From Bombyx mori (Eukaryota; Arthropoda; Insecta; Lepidoptera; Bombycidae), in assembly GCF_030269925.1 (NCBI RefSeq), contig NC_085128.1, positions 9,116,501 through 9,180,500 of the forward strand: DNA of 64,000 nucleotides, written 5' to 3'. Below, piece after piece: positions 11,390 to 21,747 of the stretch. Made by a program: the position numbers and the translations under genes. Positions within the stretch are counted from its first letter, which is position 1. Each line of letters starts with the position of its first letter. The notes below the pieces were generated by a model. The model was not told the DNA's origin. It was given only the letters and a program-made list of their open reading frames with translations, and did no database searches.

Positions 11390-11797
11390 GGAACGAAGTT
11401 CCTTATCGCGCGTTGTGAAAGGGGGCTAGACGGAAAAAATTCTTACGAAAAGTTGTCACGACACTTTTTTCTATTTAGTTTGTTATCAACAGATGTCGCT
11501 GCACGTAAATTCAACAATTCCTGAATCGCGGTGACGAGATGTTACACAGTTGATAGACGTTCTCGTATTACCCTTGCTAAATCATACTTACCTGGCGTAG
11601 GGGATACCGTGATCATGCAGGCGGTTCCCCCAGGGCGAGACTGTTCCAGTGTACTGCAGAGTGGTTGAGCCATGCGATTAATTTTATTTTATCAATAAAA
11701 CATCATAATAAAAAATGTGTACCCGAATAATTATTTTCTTTATACCTCGGATAGAACTTAAATTTTTTTTATTTTTTATTATAAGGAACTTCGTTCC
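11390..11797. repeat. 16-bp perfect inverted repeat pair (transposon ends)
   Basis: GGAACGAAGTTCCTTA at 11390-11405 is exactly reverse-complemented at 11782-11797. Each arm is itself a near-palindrome (GGAAC, 3 nt, GTTCC). The arms look like termini of a Tc1/mariner-type DNA element and enclose the U1 pseudogene. Confidence 0.65.
11584..11686 (+). pseudogene. U1 snRNA pseudogene, 3' truncated
   Basis: The copy begins with ATACTTACCTGGCG, the U1 5' end that pairs with 5' splice sites. The stem-loop I loop GATCATGCAG (U1-70K site) and GGCGGTTCCCCCAGGGCGAG follow, all matching insect U1 RNA. The stem-loop II loop, normally ATTGCAC for U1A binding, is degraded (CAGTGTACTGC). The copy fades after CATGCGATTAATTTT into AT-rich DNA, so the Sm site and stem-loop IV are missing. 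It is therefore a non-functional copy, about 103 nt of a normal 160-165. It sits between two transposon-like inverted repeats. Confidence 0.88.
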
Positions 11798-11853
11798 TAT
11801 CCGGTGTCCCACGACACCACACAATTTTTTATATTTATGTATTAACACGTTAA

Positions 11854-12930
11854 CAGTCCCTATACAAGCGTTCCGAAACACGCCATATGTGCGATTATAT
11901 ATTTTTTGGCCATTATTAGGTGTCCACCTATCGGCTGATGCATTAAAAGTAACAAAATATGGTCGTTGACCCCGGATATACCCGTGTACAGCGGGCGGTA
12001 CACGGACTTATGAATTAAATTACCGTGTACCTTTAACGTGTACCACATCCTCATGAGTGTTCCAGTAGACGTATGTATGGTTAGTTTATTACCATATCGA
12101 TGGTTCACTTCCGCGGCAGAGTACCTTTCCGCCAATACATACCCTCGAACACATAAATATAACATGAAGATCTATAAACAATGGTCTGCTTGGGGATACC
12201 AAATTTACAATGGTCAAAATGTGCAAGTTTTTGGTTTGGATACCTACGGAAGTATAGTAGTAACATTGGCAGAAGGTTTACTTGATGAAGGTCGCTGCAT
12301 GATAACTGACTACTACTACTTACACGAGCGACCCTTTGACAGAATTTATGCTTTCTCGCAATACAGACGTCTGTGGCACAGTCGATAAAAAGAGAAGAGG
12401 TTTACCGAAAGAGAGAAGGAGAGAAAAGCATTCTAGCAGCACATGAAACGTTCAAGTTCAAGTTACGCCGCTGAGAAAGACACATTTTTTGGAGTTTTAG
12501 GGCAAGAAAGAATCTCGATTCATCCGAAGACGATGCGTGGGATGCTGCCCAAGCCTCCTTGATGAAGGTCGACTTGCTTCATATGCACGGGCCAAAGCCA
12601 AAGGGTATCAACGCAATGTAAAATTTGCAAAACAGCAGATTGCGTTGTTTGTTTTTCTAAGCTTTTAGTTCACCAATTAAAACTTGTATCTTTTTTTCTA
12701 AGTTTTTTTATATCGTGTTGCTATACTAAGAATTTTAAAAAAATATGACATGTTTTAGACTTTTTCCATTTATTAGATCCTTGGCCACAAGTCCACAAAG
12801 AAAACACTAACTAATTTGACAAGTCTGTGGATCTAGGCCCCGTAGAGAAACACATCGGCTCGTGTACCTCATAGGGTACACGAACTCGGCGGCACCGCTC
12901 ACCGTGTACCACATACGTAAGACCGGACTG
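11854..12930 (+). mobile_element. piggyBac-like remnant flanked by TTAA
   Basis: TTAA at 11850-11853 is followed by CAGTCC, and GGACTG is followed by TTAA at 12931-12934. This gives a TTAA target duplication with short inverted ends, the mark of piggyBac-type elements. Inverted subterminal blocks (GGTACACGG near 11996, CCGTGTACC near 12902) support the boundaries. The inside holds a transposase fragment. At 1077 bp it is about half the usual length, so it is internally deleted. Confidence 0.65.
12038..12388 (+). pseudogene. piggyBac-like transposase fragment
   Basis: The readable protein contains HKYNMKIYKQWSAWGYQIYN and then TLAEGLLDEGRCMITDYYYL. This fits the DDE_Tnp_1_7 (piggyBac) pattern of HKYGIKxxK, GYxYxxxIYxGK and LLxxGRxLYTDNFY, where the Asp of TDN/TDY is the second catalytic residue. 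Upstream, VDVCMV takes the place of the family's VDExM motif and is degraded. Only about 116 residues of the usual 550-600 are readable, with no C-terminal cysteine region, so this is not functional. Confidence 0.75.
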
Positions 12931-13030
12931 TTAAACTAACACACTGTAAAAGTAATAAATGTTATTTGTTTATTTTTAATTGTAACAGTATTTATGGCCA
13001 GACTAAGTATATAATGACGATATCACGTAA

Positions 13031-13175
13031 TTACGGTGGTAGGGTGTCATGTGAGTCCGCATGGTGGTGGGTCATTCTGCCTACTTCTGCTGCTAAGCAG
13101 TAATTGTCAGTCAACAGTTATGGTCACTTGACACCAGGTAGGTCGTGGGCTCGTTCATCCACCAAAATAAAAAAG
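13031..13175 (+). repeat. Decayed Bm1 SINE
   Basis: TTACGGTGGTAGGGTGTCAT through ACACCAGGTAGGTCGTGGGC to an A-rich end is a shortened, mutated Bm1 body. Confidence 0.65.
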
Positions 13176-13439
13176 TATGCAGTTTTCAATAAATTCCCGC
13201 AAAAATTGGGGTCCATGACACGCCTATCAAAAAAATAGCAGCTTTAATTGACAATTTATGTTGGTTTTAAAGTGACGAAGCACGTGATCTGAATAAATAT
13301 TTTATAAAATCTGTATGAACTTTTTCTGCTGGCAAGTCGAGCCCAATAATAGTATTATCTATATATTTCGTGTCGCTATATACGGACCAGCAACTAATCA
13401 TCGCTGCCCCGTGTAAGTATGCCCCGTTTTGCGTGAATT

Positions 13440-14135
13440 TTACGCATCCTACCCATGGGGGCGGTTATTATTTTCCTTTGGTTATCCTGACGTCTGTGCG
13501 GACCGTGTTAAAGACGTGGTACTCCAGGGGATGGAATTGTTTATTCCCTCCTCTGAAGTCGCGGCAGACCTTGGTATAATAATACCAATAGGGATGCTGC
13601 ACACCTTAAGCGGTCCGCATACGCGGTATGGGATGATGCCAGGAGACGTCGGGATTCTAACGTCTCAGGGAAAAGGCGGAATATAACACTGCTTCCAGGT
13701 CTTACAAGAAGGCTATTACCAAGGGGAAGTCAGAGCACGTTACTAGAGTTGGCGAGCGACTAAAGAGCTATCCTTCCGGGAGCCGTGCTTTTTGGTTGCT
13801 CGGCAAACCTGCAGAAGGTACCTTTTGCAGGTCTAGTCTCCCACCACCGCGCAAGTCCGATTACAGTATGGCCCATAGTGCGAAAGAGAAGGCTGACCTT
13901 TTGGTCAATCTCTTCGCCTCGAACTCGACTATGGACGACGGAGGTGCCACACCACCGAACCCAATGTGATAGCTCTCTGCCGGAGAACTGTTTCACACAG
14001 TGTGCAGTCAGGCGAGAATTTCGACTCCTGGACGTCCATAAGTCGAGTGAACCAGATTGCATCCCCGCAGTAGTTCTGAAAACGTGCGCCCCTGAGCTTT
14101 CACCTGCGCTAACGCGTTTGTATTATATTTGTTGA
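13440..14135 (+). pseudogene. I/jockey-superfamily LINE, decayed ORF2 piece
   Basis: Successive frames read VGERLKSYPSGSRAFWLL, MAHSAKEKADLLVNLFA and RLLDVHKSSEPDCIPAVVLK, then TCAPELSPALTRL. This is the linker and the start of the reverse transcriptase domain of an I/Nimb-type LINE, whose usual form is LDVxKSSGPDGIPAxVLK. Several frameshifts and stops break it. The catalytic FADD part is absent. Confidence 0.75.
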
Positions 14136-14149
14136 AATGATCCCATCAT

Positions 14150-14216
14150 CTCGTTTTTACCATCGCACCGCCCCCGGCATCAGGTGGGCCGTACGCTCGT
14201 CTGCCTACTAGGGAAA
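14150..14216 (+). repeat. LINE 3' tail (BMC1-like)
   Basis: GGCATCAGGTGGGCCGTACG and CTCGTCTGCCTACTAGGG match the tail also seen at 47515-47630 and 59338-59452. The name BMC1 is a recollection and should be treated as tentative. Confidence 0.6.
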
Positions 14217-14549
14217 TGAGTACTTCAGCTAACGAACGCGGTAGCAGCGCATTCAAATTTTGTACCACAGCCGGCTCAATAACAAACTAAAATATACTGT
14301 ATTATTGATATGCTTACTACGAAACATACTTTATTAACAAAAAAATATATAATTAAATTTGTGCATATTAATAAGATCGTATGTAGTTATATAGGGACAC
14401 CAGATCGAAGCCGTATGTTTGTTAAAGTGGCCTAAATAGGGTCTTAGCTCAAAGCCAGTTTTATTTGAAAATGGACATGTCGCAGACCGGATCTCATACC
14501 CGATCCTGTAGACCGAATGGTAAACAGTTGACGTCGCCCAAAACACGTC

Positions 14550-14866
14550 ATTACGGATCCTCCCGATCCATTAACGGTGCTTTTAGGCACAACAAGCACC
14601 GATCACCGTCCTCGTCGAACCCGTCGCTTGCGACCAAGGGCTCGACAAGCGAATTAATCTATAGACACAGCCCACTGAGTTTCTCGCCGAACCTTCTCAG
14701 TGGGTCGCGTTTCCGATCCGGTGGTAGATTATGTGAAACACGGCTCTCGTTAGGGTTCGTGTTAGTAACAACGTCAGGTTTGAGCCTCGTGAGCTCACCT
14801 ATTCGCCCGGTTACGCTGACATAGCCTCTCAAGGCTATCAGCTTAGGTAGGATAAAAAAAAATTGA
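14550..14866 (+). repeat. Jockey-type LINE 3' tail
   Basis: The block contains CACAGCCCACTGAGTTTCTC, TTCTCAGTGGGTCGCGTTTC and TAGCCTCTCAAGGCTATCAG and ends in nine A. It is the same family as the tails at 1580-1830 (minus) and 16275-16492. Confidence 0.7.
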
Positions 14867-15230
14867 CGATACCTACGGGATGAGCTGGGATACAGATCGT
14901 AGTAACCACCCAGATAACTGGATCACAGTGCGCCCAACCCCAATTTTAAAGTCGTAATTCATTTAATTGATTAACAGTATATCGTAATTGTAAATGTTTA
15001 AAAACTTTTAAATAAGTAAATAATCATGAACAAATCGCTCCAGGTACGTGGCCCCAAACTAAGACTACAACAAACAAATATAACGATTCGCAAATTTTCA
15101 GAGGCATAAAAAACACTGTATTATTATTAGTTTGAATAGTTCCAAGCTTTATACATAATTTCTAGTTTCACGTCAAATTATTCAAATGCTAATGCAGTTC
15201 TCGTTTTAAAGTGGGTGGTTCCTAGATCAA

Positions 15231-15238
15231 TATAAAAG
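15231..15238 (+). promoter_or_regulatory. TATA box of CPR-B
   Basis: TATAAAAG lies 74 bp before the ATG of CPR-B. A start near 15260 would leave a leader of about 45 nt. No perfect TCAGT initiator is seen. Confidence 0.75.
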
Positions 15239-15304
15239 CATGAGCGGATTTTTTAGCCGCATTCGAACTAGTCCAACGTAGCTTGTCTTACTTGAATAGC
15301 AAAA

Positions 15305-16672
15305 ATGAAATTCGCAGTAAGTAAAAATTATATTATAAAATTTAAAAAAAAAAACAAAAAAAAAACACGATCTATCAAATTCGGAGAATAAATGTTGAAA
15401 TGTAGTTTAAAAAAAACGCCCTTAAGTTATTTATATTTTGATAATATTTTTGTCGAACAGGTAGTATTCGCTTGCATGGTGGCAGCGGTTGCCGCCCAAG
15501 TCCGGTATGAAAATGAATTCTACAAGAAGAACCCATACCGGTACAGCACATACCGGCCGTTCGTTTCCGTGACCACTCCTACTCCGTTTCTGCCTATCCC
15601 GATCTCCTCTGTTGCCCCCGTCAGAGTAGTACCCAAGGTATCTGAGGGTTACGGCGCTGAGACTGTCAAATTCGGAAATGAAATCAACCCCGACGGTTCC
15701 TACACCTACTTGTAAGTTTAAAAAAAATCTCGTACATTTACGGAGAACCCGTTATCAAGTTCGTTCCGGAATTAATATTTTGTTGCTTGTAGCTACGAAA
15801 CCAACAACGGTATCGCTGCCCAAGAACAGGGAGTTCCCCGTAACCTTGGTGGAAACCCCCCTGCTGTTCCCGTCGTTGCACAGGGCTCATTCTCCTGGAC
15901 ATCTCCTGAAGGTGTTCCCATCAGCGTCAATTACGTCGCCGACGAGAATGGATACCAGCCCACTGTAAGTTTAAACATTATTCTTTGTAGAGATACTGTT
16001 CTTATAACTAACTTAGCTATTACTGGTGGTAGGACCTCTTGCGAGTACGCACGGGTAGGTACCACCACCCTGCCTATTTAAGCCGTGAAGCAGTAATGCG
16101 TTTCGGTTTGAAGGGTGGGGCAGCCACGTTGTAGATGTCTATGGGCTCCAGTAACCACTTAACACCAGGTGGGCTGTGAGCTCGTCCACCCATCTAAGCA
16201 ACAAGAAAAAAGTGCAAAGTAACGCTTACAGTTTTGCTAAGCAGTATTGATGCAAACAACACTACACGAGTTGAATAAGCGATTCGTGGTTCCTTATCCG
16301 GTCACCGTTCTCGTCGAACCCGTCGCTTGCGACGAAGGGCTCGACGAGTAAATTAACTCTCAGACACAGCCCACTGAGTTTCTCGCCGGGTCTTCTCAGT
16401 GGGTCGCGTTTCCGATCTGGTACGTTAGGGCGAAGCTGAAATAGCCTCTCAAGGCTATCAGCATAGGTAGGACGAAAAAAAAAAAAAAAAAAAGGTTCCT
16501 TAACAGTGTTACCTTGCTGTAATTCCATAATCAAGTATTTATCAGACTTAATTTGGCCTGTAACCGTGCTCTTTTGTTTCAGGGTAATGCTATCCCCACT
16601 TCCCCACCAGTGCCTGAGCAGATCGCTCGTGCTCTTGCCTACATCGCCAAGAACATTCCTCTCAAGAAGTAA
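15305..16672 (+). CDS. RR-1 cuticular protein CPR-B (4 exons, 174 aa)
   Basis: A secreted chitin-binding cuticle protein, paralogous to CPR-A. Exons are 15305-15316, 15461-15711, 15793-15964 and 16583-16672, with GT-AG introns and 525 nt in all. Exon 1 encodes MKFA. The signal peptide continues [12 protein letters not shown] and likely ends before QVRYENEF. A Tyr/Pro/Thr-rich linker (residues 17-70) precedes the RR-1 domain (about 70-156): [20 protein letters not shown], the core [24 protein letters not shown], then [18 protein letters not shown]. The C-terminus is NIPLKK. The last intron (618 bp) holds a Bm1 copy and a LINE tail, both in sense orientation, yet both splice sites look good. 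The poly(A) signal is at 16840-16845. The intron phases equal those of CPR-A. The product class is certain; the specific gene name is not assigned. Confidence 0.95.
16020..16211 (+). repeat. Bm1 SINE in intron 3 of CPR-B
   Basis: TACTGGTGGTAGGACCTCTT through GTGAGCTCGTCCACCCATC to an A-rich tail. About 45 bp are missing compared with other copies: the part with CTATACTGAGACC and the following TATATCTCAAGG. Confidence 0.85.
16275..16492 (+). repeat. Jockey-type LINE 3' tail in intron 3 of CPR-B
   Basis: GTCACCGTTCTCGTCGAACC, CCACTGAGTTTCTCGCCGGG and TAGCCTCTCAAGGCTATCAG are followed by a run of 18 A. It ends about 90 bp before the acceptor of exon 4. Confidence 0.75.
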
Positions 16673-16839
16673 GCGATAAATCTCACAGACGTATTTTGGA
16701 TTAGGTTTACACCGAATGAATAAGAATAAATGAAAACAATACTGGCGCTGTCAGTAATTCCATGCTAATTGTGATATAAATACGTTTTAAACGTCAAATT
16801 GCCGTTATACTCGTAGTGTGTAATTTGGATGCAAGTGTA

Positions 16840-16845
16840 AATAAA
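16840..16845 (+). promoter_or_regulatory. Poly(A) signal of CPR-B
   Basis: AATAAA lies about 170 nt after the stop. Another AATAAA-like hexamer occurs near 16725. Confidence 0.6.
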
Positions 16846-17201
16846 GTACAGTTTTAACAAGACTGTGATTGTTTCAATGAATTAAAACCCATTCCCAAGT
16901 TATCGTCAATGACATGACTGAAGCTACCTAGCAGTTATATGCAGACAATAGTTAGCGAAACATAAAAAAAGATACAAAGATGTAGGTGATAAAAGTTTTG
17001 ATAACATTCCAATGGCCATCCCAATAACAGATTCACAGCTATTTATATACAGGTTAATACAAAAAAAAAACAAAAAACTTGACTGATTATACTATATTTG
17101 CTATATTATAAGATTTTTGTAAGCGGTCCTCTGTAGCGAAGACATTATAAGTACTAAAATTAAATTTATCACTGTCTGCTTATCACTTTTTTGAAGTCGT
17201 C

Positions 17202-17645
17202 CTGGACTAAAGGATAAGACGTCCGATGCATTCGTATATAGCGATGCAACGTAGGTGTTCGAATCCCGCAGGCGGGTGGGTACCAATTTTTCTAATGAAA
17301 TACTTTCTTAACAATTGTTCACGATTGACTACCACGGTGAAGGAATAACATCGTGGAATAAAAATCAAACCCGCAAAATTATAATTTGCGTAATTACTGG
17401 TGGTAGGTCCTCTTGTGAGTCCGCACGGGTAAGTACCACCGCCCCGCCTATTTCTGCCGTGAAGCAGTAATGCGTTTCGGTTTGAAGGGTGGGGCAGCCG
17501 TTGTAAATATACTGAGACCTAAGAACTTATATCTCAAGGTGTGTGGCGCATTAACGTTGTAGATGTCTATGGGTTACAGTAACCACTTAACACCACGTGG
17601 GCTGTGAGCTCGTCCACACATCTAGGCAATAAAAATAAAAAAAAA
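17202..17645 (+). repeat. Full-length Bm1 SINE with tRNA-like head
   Basis: The head CTAAAGGATAAGACGTCC is followed by a polymerase III box B (GGTGTTCGAATCCCG). The body and an A-rich tail follow. The copy is about 445 bp, close to what is remembered for full Bm1. Box A is weak. Confidence 0.85.
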
Positions 17646-18714
17646 CTTTACAAAAAAAAGACAACCGATGAAGATGAAAATACATAAAAGTGCGGCTACA
17701 TCTTGAAAGCTAATGGTTGTTATTTGGCAATAAGAATCCATAATTAAATTAAGTCGCGTTGTGAATAATCAGAATGATATATACAAAAACACAAACAGAA
17801 ATACATTATCGATTACAGAGGATCAGGTTTTTGAAATTTAAAGTATTTTAATAATATTTTAAGAAAAAACAATACTAATATACATATAAAATAAAAAGTA
17901 TAAATAGCTGTATTTCATATTATGGAATTTATATTCTGTAGTCGATTATCTTACATTTATTCAGAAGATATAAAGACCTTACCTCTTTTGTACGAAAAGA
18001 ATAGCTACGCATGCATGTGGAGCTACTTTTTAAATTTACAAATACCTTAACTCGAATGTTGGTAGGTAATTTGCTTGTTAATAGTCTTGGGAGATACACC
18101 GATTTTGTCCTTGATTTTTATAGATGTCATATCAGTTCGTTTTTGTAGATGAACCAACCCACGCATTGCGTTGTGTTCACTCTTCATTACGTAATACAAT
18201 CAAAATTTATTAACTCGTTTTAAAGCATTAATCTTCCCGGTGACCTTAGAAGACATTTTAAACGGATATTTGTAAGCACTTTTCGAGTCATATTTTATTT
18301 ATTTATTTCTCGGATCGTTGAAGTTTTATTATTGGATTCTTTGGATTTAAACGTGGATACCGCTCAGCGTATGATCGATTTTGATTTTCAGCCAAATTGT
18401 AAATTATTTTATAAATGTTATTGAAATTAATTTTAATGATAAATCATATTTTATTGACTTTTATGGTCCAATTTGACGCGGATGTCTGAATAGTAATGAC
18501 CTTCGAGATCAGAGCTGGTTTGGCTTCCGTTAAAATGAATCTATTTTGTCTCATCATTATTATTATAAGTGGCCTTCATTTCGGACTCTTTATTCGTCAG
18601 TAGTACTGTCTAAAAATAATTCTTAGAGGTGAATAGCGGCCTCTTCAAGAAAGGAAGGTTGATGGGTAACAAACAGGCAGATACACCAGAAAGTAGGGAA
18701 GGTTTTTATTTTAT
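17646..18714. other. AT-rich intergenic stretch, no gene seen
   Basis: No coding exon, RNA gene or clear repeat was recognised here. Confidence 0.55.
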
Positions 18715-19045
18715 TTTATTACTTCGACAGATGAGTGAGCCATGGCCCAGCTAATGCTAATATACTAGCGGAGCTTATAGATATCACAACGTGCATGTTG
18801 TCACTACCTTCAGACTTGAGATCTATTTCTCTATTAGTTGTTAATGACGTAACAATTTCAGCGGTTTTGATTTTTATTACACGATGCAATTAATTTCTTC
18901 TGGAAGTCTTCTTCGCGGAAGTTCTTAAGATGAAGTACGTTTTTCATTAGAAACATTTGGTACCTGCCTGCGAGATTTGAACACCGTCATAATCAATAAT
19001 AATTTGATAAGAGTACACTGGTCGTCTTATCTTTTAAGCCACGTT
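18715..19045 (-). repeat. Two decayed Bm1 pieces, minus strand
   Basis: The first piece (18715-18845) keeps GATGAGTGAGCCATGGCCCA and TATCACAACGTGCATG from the Bm1 body. The second (about 18958-19045) keeps GGTACCTGCCTGCGAGATTT and CTTATCTTTTAAGCC, the reverse complement of the tRNA-like head. About 110 bp of unrelated sequence separates them. Confidence 0.55.
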
Positions 19046-19295
19046 GACTTTGTATTTTTGTTTTAGTTCGAATTGTGTGATGTGGATCAGCGTAGTATCA
19101 TCTTCATGCATGTTTCTCTCTTTAAGTAATCATCTCTTCCTTTTTGAATGGGATTACATGTAGTTGCCATACATATGAAATTATTTTGATACAATGTAGA
19201 GTTTCGCTATGTAGCTCAAGCAGTTGTTCCATGCAGGAGACGTTGAGCTTATCGCCTATTTACAAACGATAAAATTTGTACTCATAAATAAGGAA

Positions 19296-19512
19296 AACTT
19301 CTTCTTCTTCTTCCTATTCGTACACTCTTGACAGAGTGGTCGTGGTCATGCATCAGTCGGATCCTGTGGTACCGATGCTCTCGCGATGCGACGCCATGTG
19401 GCACGATGTTTCGCAGAGTGAGAGCAATCATTTATGTTGGAGTGAGTCACAGATTTTATGAGGTCGGTCCATAGTGTTGGAGATCGTCCGCAAGATCTTT
19501 TGCCCTCGACTT
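19296..19512 (-). repeat. RTE-type LINE tail, minus strand
   Basis: A CTTCTTCTTCTTC run leads into CACTCTTGACAGAGTGGTCG and CGCGATGCGACGCCATGTGG. Read on the minus strand this ends in GAAGAAGAAG, a tail form common for RTE-type elements in moths. No open frame is present. Confidence 0.45.
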
Positions 19513-20063
19513 TAAACTAAATAAATTAAAAATGTTCGAGTGCATTTAGTGCATTTGATTTGTTCTTGAATTTCCTAAAGAAAGTGAAACTAAAATAATC
19601 ACATTCGGTATTCTCGAATAGGAAATTTAGGCCATCTTGTTACTTTTATTTTTTCACCTTTTATTCGAAACCTAATTAAGTTTAAATTTAAGAAGAATAC
19701 CGTGTTCAATAGATTTCTTATTGGTTTTTAGCTGTAATGTCATAAATCATGTCAAAGCAGTCATTTATATTCGTAAAAACGAAGAACGTTTTTAATTAAA
19801 TCATAATTATACGTTCACAACTTCAGACTACTATTTGAAATTATTTTATTGATATCTCACCACAACATTTGGATATCTGTGTGAATTTTAAATACAGTTA
19901 TTAGCTCACGCGGACATAAGTCCGACGATGGTTTTTAATATTTGTATTGATTACTATCTACTAACTAGCAGAAGGTACTACGTAGTATTTCCACTACGAA
20001 TATTTTCCTGTTATCCCGTGTAGTTTGTCTTAGTCTGCCCTTTATATCAATTAATATATTACA

Positions 20064-20182
20064 GATCTATATCTATAATACAGATAACTATAATATACTA
20101 TATCTATAATACAGATAACTATATCTATAATACAGATAACTATATCTATAATACAGATAACTATATCTATAATACAAATAAC
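20064..20182. repeat. 21-bp tandem repeat
   Basis: The unit TATCTATAATACAGATAACTA is repeated about five times with small changes. It is an AT-rich minisatellite. Confidence 0.85.
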
Positions 20183-20279
20183 AAAGTGATCATATAAAAC
20201 CTTAAGATTAAAACCAGTCAAAATGTTTTCGTCATGAAGCGATCTTCCTTAAAAGGACTTTGTTTTATCTATATCTATA

Positions 20280-20497
20280 TCTATACTAATATTATAAAGA
20301 GGAAAGATTTGTTTGTTTGTTTGTTGTCGAATAGGCTCCGAAACTACTGGACCGATTTGAAAAATTCTTTTTCCATTAGAAGCCGACATTGTCCCTGATG
20401 AACATAGGCTACTTTTTTAAATTTTTTTTTTAATTTTTTTTTTTTGGTTTCGTGTGTGTTTTAATGTTTCCGAAGCGAAGCGAGGGCGGGTCGCTCG
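20280..20497 (+). mobile_element. Helitron-like non-autonomous element
   Basis: It starts TCTATACTAATATTATAAAG and contains CTACTGGACCGATTTGAAAA, a stretch common to moth Helitron-like repeats. It ends CGGGTCGCTCGT, where CTAG would be expected. No gene is carried. The class is inferred from the ends and remembered relatives. Confidence 0.45.
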
Positions 20498-20983
20498 TAA
20501 TATATAATTGCTTAAACGGATGAACGAGCTTACGGCCTGTCTAGTGTCAAGTGGTTACCGGACCTTCATAATAACCAACGATATAAATGCCGTCTGTCGA
20601 ATATATAATCGAATTAATATATCATTATTTAAATCCTCCTATTAAAGTACTTAAAACGATAATTCTGCTCAATGATATATCGAATAAATATGTACATACG
20701 ATAAATGTGATTTTATAACAAGAATCGATGTGATGTTACGCCGTCCGCTCCGATTCGACCTTAGCATTTGTCGTCTAAAATTACCAGTGGATGAAGTAAG
20801 TACCATTATAAAGTTCACGATTATTACAAATTCCAATAGCTTTATGATCTTTTTAATAGCTGGATTAAAATATGGATAGCTCTTGAAGTGTGTCTTCGTA
20901 CATTTTGAGTGTTATAGTTATAGTTTTTCAATAGAAAATTGACAAATTTTGTTAAGGGACATCCATGACATTTCAGGTCAATC

Positions 20984-20986
<3 letters not shown>

Positions 20987-21075
<89 letters not shown>

Positions 21076-21733
21076 CCACAGGAGAAAATCGCCGGATCCC
21101 CACCCGCGCGGCAGGTGGGGTATGTGGGAGTTGAACCTCACTAAAAACTCCTGCCGCTCACAACCGGCGCCCTACCTCGGACCGCTCAGTCGGGGCTATT
21201 GAAACGGCGGGACAGGGTTGACGCAGAGCACATTACATCCATCCCACCGTCCCACGGACGCCGGACCGGTGGCCGCCAGCGAAACGACCACCGGTTCCCT
21301 CGTTCAGCGGGCCGAGAGCCCGCTTTGATGGCGCCGCGTTACACCTTCCCCCAGAGCGGTCGGGGGAACGCGGTCTACCATCACCCGGCTTCCTATTGCG
21401 GGTGGCGTGCAGAGCACGCCACCCCTCGTCTGGGTCCCTCCCCGCACAAAACGGGTGGGACCCCTAGCTCTTAGGGGGCCAGGTCACGGATACGACCCCG
21501 GTCCCGACCCCCTGCTCGGCGGCGGCGGGTTTCTGCGTAGTGAGGAGAGCTTTCCCTCACTCGCCCCGCCGCCTCCTTCTGCGAGATGGTGCACTCGCAG
21601 AAGTCGAGCATAGCCTTCCATGACTCATCGCTGCCAAGCATCGACGCCACGACGCCAGGCAGCGACAAGTCAGGTCCTATCTTTGCGACCAGGACACGGC
21701 GCTGCACCTCCCAAGCGGGGCAGACAGCGAGCG
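20987..21733 (-). mobile_element. R1-clade LINE, 5'-truncated, with target duplication
   Basis: On the minus strand the piece ends in a pure A tail, seen as 89 T at 20987-21075. AGGTCAATCAAC flanks both sides (20975-20986 and 21734-21745) and is the target-site duplication. The minus-strand frame at 21740-21471 reads CPAWEVQRRVLVAKIGPDLS, LPGVVASMLGSDESWKAML and DFCECTISQKEAAGRVRE, the C-terminal end typical of R1/TRAS-like ORF2 proteins. The 5' part with the endonuclease and reverse transcriptase is absent, so it is a dead-on-arrival copy. The unbroken A tail suggests recent insertion. Confidence 0.88.
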
Positions 21734-21740
21734 AGGTCAA
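21471..21740 (-). pseudogene. R1-type LINE ORF2, C-terminal fragment
   Basis: About 89 readable residues from the end of an R1-clade ORF2, ending RGRIRDLAP before the stop. The recognisable blocks are CPAWEVQRRVL, SMLGSDESW and QKEAAGR. The first codons lie in the flanking target duplication, so no real start exists. It has no catalytic residues. Confidence 0.75.
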
Positions 21741-21747
21741 TCAACTT

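Noticed and set aside
17225..17280. A tRNA gene
   Set aside because: Box B is present, but it belongs to the tRNA-like head of a Bm1 SINE. No proper acceptor stem or cloverleaf is seen, and the same head recurs at 29.3 and 42.2 kb.
20842..21141. 99-codon open frame with a long lysine run
   Set aside because: It is a translation of the 89-nt homopolymer tail of the R1-type LINE, not a gene.
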